A stretch of 64,000 nt of DNA. Origin: Narthecium ossifragum (taxonomy: Eukaryota > Streptophyta > Magnoliopsida > Dioscoreales > Nartheciaceae). The position numbers and the translations under genes were made by a program. Shown piece after piece: positions 56,701 through 64,000 of this stretch (position 1 is its first letter; every line of letters starts with the position of its first letter). The stretch spans positions 23,888,145-23,952,144 of the forward strand of contig OY986971.1 of the NCBI GenBank assembly GCA_963920575.1, read 5' to 3'. The notes below the pieces were generated by a model. It was not told the DNA's origin. It worked only from the letters and a program-made list of their open reading frames with translations, and did not search any database.

Positions 56701-57954
56701 TGCTCTAAGCCACTCCCGCCGCACACGCTGCTTGACTCTCCCCTCTTGAAGGGCAATCACCTTCTACCACTGCTTTTCCAGGTCCACCAGAAAGGCTACA
56801 TCATCTTCCACCAGCTCACCCCGGTCCTCCAGATCATACAGGTTGGACAAGAGGCCCTCCACACGCCTACCTAGACCAAAGAGATCTCCAGTCCTGTGTC
56901 TTCGATCCCAGCCCTTCACCGCGCGCTTGACAGCCTTCAGCCTCGTAGTGAAGCAGTATTGGCTTGACCCCTCACATGGTGCACTCCAGGCCCTTTCCAT
57001 AGCCTTCCTGAACTCCTCTGTTTTCATCCAGGTATGCTCCAGACGGAACGTTCTAGGGCCTCTTCTCCGCATGTTCTTATGTAGGCAAAGGAGGAGCGGC
57101 GCATGGTCTGAGCCCACACGCAGTAGGTGGTTGATGTAAGCCTCCGGAAAGAGCTGACTCCACTCTCTCTTACCCAGAGCCCTGTCCAGTCTCTCCAGAA
57201 TGCGCGAGTTCCCGTTCTGCCGATTAGTCCACGTGAACTTACTCCCAGTAAAGTCCAGCTCCCGCAACCCATTAGTGCAAAGAAAGGAAAGGAAATCACG
57301 TTCAGCCACCCCAAAGGAGAACGGCACTCCTCCTCGCTTTTCCTTCGTAGTGATCACAGCATTGAAGTCCCCCAACATGAGGTGCGCCAGGCCAACCGAT
57401 TCAGCCCTGGACAACGCCTCCCAGAGCTCCCTCCGTTCCAGATCCCTAGTCGACCCATATACAATGGAGATCATGACATGCCCCATAGCCTGGGACGAGT
57501 ACACCCCATGGACAGCTTGAGCAGACCAATGGAGGAATGAAGCCCGTCCGCTGTCAAGTTTCCAGAGCATTAGAATTCCACCACGCCTACCAACCGCAGG
57601 GAGCAAGTAGACGCCCCATTGCGGCCCAACCCTCTCCTTAATCCATTCCACCTTCTCCTCCCGAACCAGAACATCCACCAGGCCCAACATACAAGGAGCA
57701 TGTTCCCCCAGCAACCGGAAAACAGTGCTCACCACACGCTCAGGGCCAGCACCACGGCAATTCCAGCATAAGACAGTCATGAGGTCACCATATCAATATC
57801 CAGGTGCTCGCCCGGTGATCCCAAACACACCCTCTTCTTTGCCCCTCCAGCTCAGACTCCTTCGCCACCCTTGGATCAGCCACAACCAGCTTCAGGCTCG
57901 CGTCTCCCATTGCTTCCTCTCCGTCCTCATCCAGGCTATCCTATGGTGGAATAG
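53742..57954 (-). mobile_element. L1-type LINE, 3' part with ORF2
   Basis: Minus-strand L1 with endonuclease, RT and RNase H in order. The 3' end is near 53742-53750, where an A-rich tail (ATCAAAAAGAAG) is seen. The 5' side runs into the Tekay/Del LTR at 57955; ORF1 is not present in the window. Confidence 0.88.
53779..57780 (-). pseudogene. L1 ORF2 (endonuclease, RT, RNase H), several stops
   Basis: APE-type endonuclease: 57780-56764 with LCWNCRGAG at the start, LGDFNAV and RVGSDHAPLL near the end. A linker follows with stops at 56764, about 56671 and 56368. RT is at 56346-54844 with FRPISLCNVGYK, GLRQGDPLSPYLF and the active site LLYADDCLF, plus the Cys-rich and WxxxW segments downstream. 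After TAA at 54844 the zinc knuckle-like CPRCGVDETTEHALFEC and an RNase H domain (MQVDAS, IIESDAKEVV) run to 53779. Plant L1 elements carry this extra RNase H. Four or more stops make it inactive, but the frames are long, so decay is moderate. Confidence 0.9.
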
Positions 57955-58240
57955 TGTGAGGGCCCGTCCCTCAGACCTGACTCGACCACGTGGGTCGAGA
58001 GCCGGTTTCCTGTTGGTTTGGTTCCGCGTCGGGCACGATCGGGCGATCGTGTAGCGGTTATGGACCCCGGGGGCATTTTGGTAAATATGCCCTCTAGTGG
58101 TCGGTTTCACACTCGCGTTCCACACACTGACTTTGATTGATGTATGTGTTTGATTAATATCCCAAGGGTGCTTCCGATCGGAGGATCGGAGCTCGATCGG
58201 GAAAGATCGATTTGGACGACTGAGATAGATTTGGAATTTC

Positions 58241-58247
58241 TATATAA
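58241..58247 (+). promoter_or_regulatory. Candidate TATA box of LTR E
   Basis: TATATAA about 285 bp into the LTR. Four GATCG motifs lie just upstream (58176, 58184, 58195, 58205), with the same 8 and 11 bp steps in LTR D (31423, 31431, 31442). Confidence 0.5.
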
Positions 58248-58780
58248 TGCATGTCCATTTCTCTCTTTCCTTCTCTCCTTCACCTGTCGTTCTCTCCCCT
58301 TCTCCCTCTCCTTCGGCTGAGGTAGGGTTTGGAGATTTGGTCTTCGGAGCTCGGATCTTGTCGGCTTGACCGGCGGGACGCGTGGAGGAGCTACCCTACT
58401 TGCTCAAGTAGGTGTTTCTACCTCGATCCTTGGATCGGGTTCTCCTAGGATAGGTTTTATGTGCTTTCGCTGTAAGAATACATGTTAGAATGGTTTGTAA
58501 CTCTTTGTATGTGTAGTATAACTCTTTTCCTGTATTCCTACGTTGAGATCTCAGTATTTGAACGGTTAGTTTCCGTGCTATCGTCGTTTTGTCGGTTTTT
58601 GTCCATTTGGACCTAGATAGGAGATTTAACCGTCAAAAGCTAGATTTCTTCACTCCATTAGCTTCCCCATTGCTAAATATACTTGCTTGCAAGATTTCAT
58701 CTTATTCCAACGTGATTTGATCCTTGAAATCCAAGAAATTGGATCTCCGGCACTGTTCTGAAGAACTGTGCCTAAGGCTC

Positions 58781-59066
58781 GACGGTCGATTGGTGCATCG
58801 ACCGTCAAGTGTTGTTTTACCCTTTCTGGGCCTGGCGGTCGATCGTCGCATCGACCGTCGGGCTCTGTCGGGATTTTAACCTCCCAGGGTCGATGCATGG
58901 ATCGACCGTGGGAGTTCCTCCTTTTTGTCTTTCACCTAACGGTCGACCGTTGCATCGACCGTCAGGCGCTGTTTGGTTTTGGGCTTCTCAGGGTCGATAG
59001 GTGGATCGACCGGCGCCTTTGGCTTTCTTCGCTTGGGTCTCACGGTAGATCGCCGGATCGACCGTG
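58781..59066 (+). repeat. Six regularly spaced GGTCGAT-N6-ATCGACC dyads in LTR E
   Basis: Dyads at 58781-58806, 58834-58859, 58881-58914, 58940-58961, 58991-59011 and 59041-59066, each with a 6 nt centre. Centre-to-centre steps are 53, 51, 53, 51 and 52 bp. Arms extend variably but stay complementary (GACGG/CCGTC, CTCCCA/TGGGAG, CACGG/CCGTG). Confidence 0.93.
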
Positions 59067-60315
59067 ACATCGTCCGTGACCCCTTTGAGCTTGGTTTTTC
59101 GGGTCTTTCTTGGATGATTTGAATTGTGATTAGTATCTAAATATGTTGGGGAGTATGTAGGTGGATTTCATGAAGTTTTCAAAGGATTTTCATCAGGTTT
59201 GAGAATTGATTCGGGTAAACCCTTTTTGGGTGAAGCTATGGCTTGTTTGCATTTAAATACATGTATGATTGTAGTTAGATGCTCAATTGATTGCTTAGCC
59301 ATTAACTAGCTATGAGTGCTAGTTAATGAGAGACTGTGGAACCTTAGCCTCTTGCCGGCGAGTGCCGAGGGCTATTGTATATCTATTGAACTTATAACTG
59401 TTGATGTGGCATATAGAGACATCTAGGATAGATGTTTGCCTAGGATGCATTAGAGGCATTTGAGGTTAGGCGGGTGATGGTTTAGGTCGCCGATCCGAGG
59501 CTCTCGGGTAGCTCGGATCTAACCTTAGGACCGTGGATGGGTAGTCAGGAGTAGGGTGTGATTGTTGATCAAATCTCTTGTGATTGAGGATTGCGATAGT
59601 TGACTTGAATCAGTATTTGAGGTTTAGAGGTCGTGTTGTCTTCCAAGGCCAAGTGCTAAGGATGCAATCGATGTGTTCCCGACGTGGTCCCCAGGCAGTG
59701 GTATCCCTGCTGGGTAAGGGTGATCCTGCATGGTACTGTTCCCCTGTCAGTGCTTAGGGTGATCTTGGTAGAGTGACCAAGAGAGAGGTTCATGACAGGA
59801 GCCCTTGGGACATCGGTGGGTTATGGGACCCGTGGCATCCGTTAGACTTAGGCTGGGAGACAACACTGTTGTTGTTTTCCTCCTTTCAGTGTGCCGTAGA
59901 GTAGAACCCTACTGAGCTTATCGCTCACTCCTACCCGGGCTGCGTTTGCAAGTGCAAGCGGCAGTTCTTCTTCGGTGGAGCCGGCAGGATCGACCTTCGG
60001 CGGCGCAAGTACATCCAGGGGCGCTTGAGGTTGTTGGACGATTACCTGTTGTACCTTTTTGAGATACATGTATATGATGTAACTTCTGAGGATTTTGGAG
60101 TACTGTATTATATCTATCTCTTGGGAGCTTTTGTATTAAATCTGATCTGTACAACTTGATGATATATTAAAAATTGAATCTGTATCGCCTCTGGAATACA
60201 ACTGTTTAAATTTATCCATCTTTTTCGCTTTGTACTGCGCCGATTAGAGATGAATAGTGATAGGAACCCTCACGCCCCGTCCTGGATGGGTTTTCTGGGT
60301 CGGGGTGTGACAACT

Positions 60316-60327
60316 TGGTATCAGAGC
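60316..60327 (+). promoter_or_regulatory. Met-tRNA primer binding site of element E
   Basis: TGGTATCAGAGC, exact complement of the plant initiator Met-tRNA 3' end, three bases after the LTR. Confidence 0.93.
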
Positions 60328-60515
60328 AGGCTGTAGGTCCCAGGGATAGGATTAGGCTTGCAGTTAAGGTTTTGAGCGCGGTTTGGGATAGTTCTAGGAG
60401 TAGAGCATCCCTGTGTGCTTGACTGTGCTCATATGTGTTATGCTTTCATTTATTGATTGCTGCTGTGTTTTGTTTTCTTACGGGTGGACACTTGTCGTCT
60501 CTGGTAATCGTGCAG

Positions 60516-61589
60516 ATGGCAGGGAGCCGGGCTAGCTGTCCAGTGTTGGGTCAGGGTACCACGCGCGACCAGCGCGCTGCCCAACGGGCCTTAGGGGCCA
60601 ACGCAGCCGAGCCCCGTGCACCTGTACAAGAGCCAGGGCCGAGGATTGAGGTCGTGGTGGAGGAGGATGCTTCGTTCATCGCCGAGGAGGTCTCTCCTCC
60701 ACTCGACCAGCGTGCTGTTGCGACAGCGGTGGTCGACTTCCAGAGGCTGAACCCTCCTAGGTTCAGCGGTACTGGAGGCGACCCAGCGGTGGCGGACGAC
60801 TGGCTGGAGGGAGTCAGTCGCGTCCTTGACACTCTGTTCGTCCAGGATGACCGAGTTAGGGTCAGACTTGCCGCGTTCCAGCTCGACGGGGACGCTTTGG
60901 ACTGGTGGCACTCTTTCCAGGCCGCCAGGGACGGGAGTGACCCATCGTGGGCCATGTTCCGTTCTTCGTTTCTCGGCACGTACTTTCCCCGTAGTGCGCT
61001 CTCGGCCCTTGTCCGTGAGTACCAGACCCTTTCTCAGGGTACTCAGTCGGTTGTTCAGTACGCTTCTAGGTTCACCAAACTTGCCAGATTTGCCGGGGCA
61101 GTGTCGGCGGATCCTCTTGCCAGAGCTGAGCAGTTTCAGTGGGGGCTTAGGCCCGAGCTCAGGCATCTGATCGCGGCTCAGCGCTCTAGCACGTACGCAG
61201 ATGTGCTGGACTGTGCCTTGGCAGTTGAGGCTCAGTTGCAGGAGCCGGGGCCCAGGGCAGTCCAGCCTGCATCGTCTGCGAGCACCAATGGCGGAGTGCA
61301 GCCACAGAGAGCAGCTCAGGGCAGGAGGGGTTCGTGGAGGAAGCCGAGGGGCTCACGACACCAGCAGCCGTACCAGCGTTACCCACCCCAGTACCAGCAG
61401 CAGCCCAAGCAGGGAGGCCAGCCACTTCTTCCGGCTGGGCCTCAGGGGCAAACGTCCGGAGGAGGCCAGAGCCAGCAGCTAGCGCTTGGTCCTCCTGTGT
61501 GCTTTGAGTGCCGGCAGACGGGGCACTTTCGCAGGGACTGTCCGACGTTGAGGGCACAGTTCGCTCGTGGCGGAGCAGGCGGAGGTTAG
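60516..61589 (+). pseudogene. Tekay/Del gag
   Basis: I prefer the Met at 60516 (MAGSRAS) over the in-frame Met at 60435, whose extra 27 residues fall in the leader. The gag core has LNPPRFSGTGGDP, VRVRLAAFQLDGDALDWW, FLGTYFP and RFTKLARFA. A Gln/Gly/Pro-rich linker and a CCHC knuckle (CFECRQTGHFRRDC) follow near residue 340. A TAG at 61587-61589 ends the frame where this lineage usually reads on into protease, so Gag-Pol is interrupted. Confidence 0.88.
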
Positions 61590-62048
61590 CGGACACCAGG
61601 AGCCGGGAGAGGCAGAGGTCGCGGTGGAGGTCGAGGCGGACCCAGAGGGGGAGTGTACGCACTTCCAGACCGCGAGTACCCAGACTTTGTTCAGCCACCC
61701 TTTCAGCCTTACCAGTACCAGCCACCCCAGCAGACTCTAGCACTTCCACCAGCTCCAGTTGACCCTCCTGTTTTCAGAGGTACCTTCTAGCTTTTCAGTT
61801 CATTTATAGATGTTCTGATAGATTCTAGGGCGTCTCATTCCTTTGTAGCTAGCGACTGTGTGGCATCGCTAGGGCTAGAGACTGAGCCACTTGGAGTCAC
61901 ACTACACTTAGACACACCCGTCGGCGGAGGGGCTCGTGTTGAGCTGATATGTCGTTCCTGCGAGTTGGAGGTTGGGGGCCTCCGTGTCTTTCTAGACCTT
62001 CGGGTGCTAGACATGGTCGGGTTCGACGTGATTCTCGGTATGGATTAG
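61590..62048 (+). pseudogene. Tekay/Del protease, active site altered
   Basis: In the gag frame after the stop comes an Arg/Gly-rich stretch and a Pro/Gln-rich linker, then another TAG near 61788. The protease follows with LIDSRASHSF near 61830, then GARVELICRSC and VILGMD at the end. The catalytic D-S-G-A is changed to D-S-R-A, a Gly to Arg change that should kill it. A TAG replaces the next Trp at 62046. Confidence 0.85.
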
Positions 62049-64000
62049 CTGACATCATACCGAGCCGTCATCGACTGTGGCCGTCGTAGGGTGACTGCTT
62101 GGACACCTGACGGCGCTCGTTTCGTCCTGTTGGGGGATCGCCAGTCGGCCGATTCCCTCTTGTGTAGTTGCTTTCCCAGGCGCGAGGGCCAGCTGTCAGC
62201 TTTACTGGCGCGTCTTTCCTTGTTCGCTGCAGAGGGCAGTTTACCTGCAGTTGTTTGTGAGTTTGTTGACGTCTTCCCAGATGAGCTACCGGGCCTTCCT
62301 CCTTCCAGAGCAGTAGACTTCCAGATAGATCTTGTACTGGGTACCGGGCCGATCTCTCTGCCAGCTTTCAGGATGGCACCAGCAGAGCTGAGGGAGCTGA
62401 GGGTCCAGCTGGACGGGTTGATCAGTAGAGGTTTCATCCGTGCCAGCACGTCACCTTGGGCAGCTCCTGTATTGTTCGCAAAGAAGAAGGACGGTACGCT
62501 TCGTCTTTGCATTGATTACAGGAAGCTGAACAGGGTGAATCTTAAGAACAAGTATCCGATGCCGAGGATCGATGACTTGTTCAACCAGCTCCGAGGCTCT
62601 TCGGTCTTTTCGAAGATCGATCTCCGTACCGGCTATCACCAGTTGAGGATTCGGGATTGCGACATCCCGAAGACGGCTTTTCGTACGAGGTACGGGTTGT
62701 ACGAGTTCACGGTGATGCTATTCGGCTTGACGAACGCACCGGCGGCGTTCATGGATCTGATGCAGAGGGTCTTCCGACCGTACTTAGATCAGTTCGTGGT
62801 GGTTTTCATCGACGACATACTAGTCTACTCGCGTACCGCGGAGGAGCACGGGCAGCATCTGAGGACAGTGTTGCAGTTGTTGAGGGGGCATAGGCTTCCT
62901 GAGGTGCAGTTTCTGGGGCACGTGGTGTCAGCGGCGGGTATTTCAGTTGATCCAGCCAAGATCGAGGCAGTGCTACAGTGGCAGAGACCGGCGACAGTGT
63001 TCGAGGTCCGCAGCTTCCTCGGCTTAGCGGGTTACTACCGGAGGTTCGTGCGGGACTTCTCCAGGGTTGCTAGGCCGCTGACCAGGTTGACACAGAAGGC
63101 GGTCCCATTTGTTTGGGATGAGGCTTGTGAGCAGGCGTTCATCCAGTTGAGGACCAGACTGACGAGTGCACCTATCCTTATAGTTCCAGAGCGAGGCGTC
63201 GGCTACAGTGTCTATTGCGACGCCAGTGGGGAGGGTCTAGGCTGTGTGCTTATGCAGGAGGGCCATGTGGTGGCCTATGGTTCCAGGCAGCTGAAGGCCC
63301 ATGAGGGGAACTATCCAGTCCACGATCTTGAGCTTGCAGCGGTTGTCTTCGCTCTGAAGACGTGGCGGCACTACCTCTACGGTGAGTGGTTCTCGGTGTA
63401 CTCTGATCATAAGAGTTTGAGGCACATGTTTACCCAGCGTGACCTCAACCTCAGGCAGCGGCGGTGGATGGAGCTCCTAGAGGACTACGACTTCGAGTTG
63501 CATTACCACCCTGGTAAGGCAAACGTCGTAGCAGACACTCTCAGCAGGCAGATCAGAGACAGCAGAGTGACCTTAGCAGCCGTGTCAGCTCGGCAGTGGC
63601 AGATGCTGGAGATAGTCAATCAGTTTGGGCTTGACTTTGAGGACCGGGCGACAGGTAGTTTCCTGTATGCTGTTCGCAGCATTCCAGTTCTTTTGGCCAG
63701 AGTGATCGAGGCACAGGCTGGAGACCCAGAGCTCGTGGAGACCCGTGTTGCGATCGGCACCGAGCACGCAGTTGAGGGCTGGACAGTGTCGACAGACAGT
63801 GGTCCACTCTTCAGAGGCAGAGTTGCAGTTCCAGCTGACCCGGCGTTGCAAGAGGAGATTCTTCACGAGTTCCACCACTCCTGTTTCGCCGTTCACCCCG
63901 GGAGCACCAAGATGTACCACGACCTTCGCCGACAGTTCTGGTGGTGCGGGATGAAGAGGTCAGTAGCTGAGTTCGTCTCCAGATGCCTCACCTGTCAGAG
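62049..64000 (+). CDS. Tekay/Del pol: RT, RNase H, integrase start (open, partial)
   Basis: The frame is open for 650 codons to the window edge. [45 protein letters not shown] and the active site [12 protein letters not shown] at about 62810. Just after it an in-frame deletion of about ten residues removes the segment that usually precedes [10 protein letters not shown]. RNase H follows ([36 protein letters not shown]), then the integrase HHCC finger ends at CLTCQ. Because protease and gag carry stops, it can be expressed only by readthrough, if at all. Confidence 0.9.
   Translation, partial: MTSYRAVIDCGRRRVTAWTPDGARFVLLGDRQSADSLLCSCFPRREGQLSALLARLSLFAAEGSLPAVVCEFVDVFPDELPGLPPSRAVDFQIDLVLGTGPISLPAFRMAPAELRELRVQLDGLISRGFIRASTSPWAAPVLFAKKKDGTLRLCIDYRKLNRVNLKNKYPMPRIDDLFNQLRGSSVFSKIDLRTGYHQLRIRDCDIPKTAFRTRYGLYEFTVMLFGLTNAPAAFMDLMQRVFRPYLDQFVVVFIDDILVYSRTAEEHGQHLRTVLQLLRGHRLPEVQFLGHVVSAAGISVDPAKIEAVLQWQRPATVFEVRSFLGLAGYYRRFVRDFSRVARPLTRLTQKAVPFVWDEACEQAFIQLRTRLTSAPILIVPERGVGYSVYCDASGEGLGCVLMQEGHVVAYGSRQLKAHEGNYPVHDLELAAVVFALKTWRHYLYGEWFSVYSDHKSLRHMFTQRDLNLRQRRWMELLEDYDFELHYHPGKANVVADTLSRQIRDSRVTLAAVSARQWQMLEIVNQFGLDFEDRATGSFLYAVRSIPVLLARVIEAQAGDPELVETRVAIGTEHAVEGWTVSTDSGPLFRGRVAVPADPALQEEILHEFHHSCFAVHPGSTKMYHDLRRQFWWCGMKRSVAEFVSRCLTCQ

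Larger units (their letters stand above)
57955..60312 (+). repeat. LTR E, 5' LTR
   Basis: 2358 bp, TGTGAGGGCC to GGGGTGTGACA. GATCGG/CTCGATCGG repeats at 58176-58212 precede a TATATAA box at 58241-58247. A dyad array lies at 58781-59066 in the presumed leader. Confidence 0.92.
57955..64000 (+). mobile_element. Tekay/Del-type Ty3-gypsy element, 5' part
   Basis: A complete 5' LTR, Met-tRNA primer site, gag and pol up to the integrase zinc finger; the rest lies beyond the window. It inserted in the L1 with AATAG on its left side. High GC in the coding region contrasts with the AT-rich neighbours. Confidence 0.93.

Noticed and set aside
54514..57540. Multiple plus-strand frames opposite the L1
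   Set aside because: Shadows of the L1 ORF2 frame, which carries the endonuclease, RT and RNase H motifs.

Overview
This is a plant nuclear window, from a flowering plant and perhaps a monocot, though the sequence alone does not settle that. The evidence is the element mix (Athila and Tekay/Del-type Ty3-gypsy, Ty1-copia, CACTA, hAT, L1 with RNase H), a NOD26-like aquaporin with plant introns, and LTR elements primed by initiator Met-tRNA and Asp-tRNA. Only one gene looks intact: a five-exon NIP aquaporin on the minus strand (5362-8620) with both NPA motifs and a W-V-A-R selectivity filter. Nearly everything else is transposon sequence, most of it nested, broken or reduced to solo LTRs.

Left part: an Athila pol relic (1-2930), MITE-like elements, the NIP gene (intron 1 carries an L1 scrap and a MITE-like insert), then a solo Tekay-type LTR (10316-16727, TSD ATCTC) holding a 4.06 kb CACTA element (11589-15647, TSD TGT). 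After it come G+A-rich tandem repeats, a broken intronless pectate lyase fragment, an Ac-like hAT relic, and a truncated Tekay-type element with chromodomain (21719-24893). A young copia element (25243-30536, LTRs 4 substitutions apart) sits inside a decayed duplicate of the NIP 3' end.

Right part is a Russian doll. A copia relic (H: 32740-33637 and 51284-52316) is split by a gag-only copia-like element (G: 33638-51283). The gag of G is split by a solo Tekay-type LTR (F: 34718-49018, TSD GACAA). F holds two Athila-type insertions: a truncated LTR (34890-36272) and a defective Athila element (36793-47419, TSD CCAGT) that lost its polymerase by an in-frame deletion and whose surroundings were rearranged. 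To the right an internally deleted Tip100-like hAT lies in the LTR of H, an L1 abuts or lies in the hAT, and a Tekay/Del element (57955 to beyond the window end) lies in the L1.

The main unexplained signal is shared by LTRs of unrelated families. Tekay-type LTRs A, B and D, the Athila LTRs, and the leader of the Athila env-like ORF carry arrays of GATCGATC pairs, almost always 22-23 bp apart, often with complementary but sequence-variable inner arms. LTR E and the copia-like LTRs of G carry a related dyad, GGTCGAT-N6-ATCGACC, which in E repeats every 51-53 bp. These arrays lie next to TATA boxes or in leaders, and may be cis-regulatory protein-binding or RNA-hairpin arrays.
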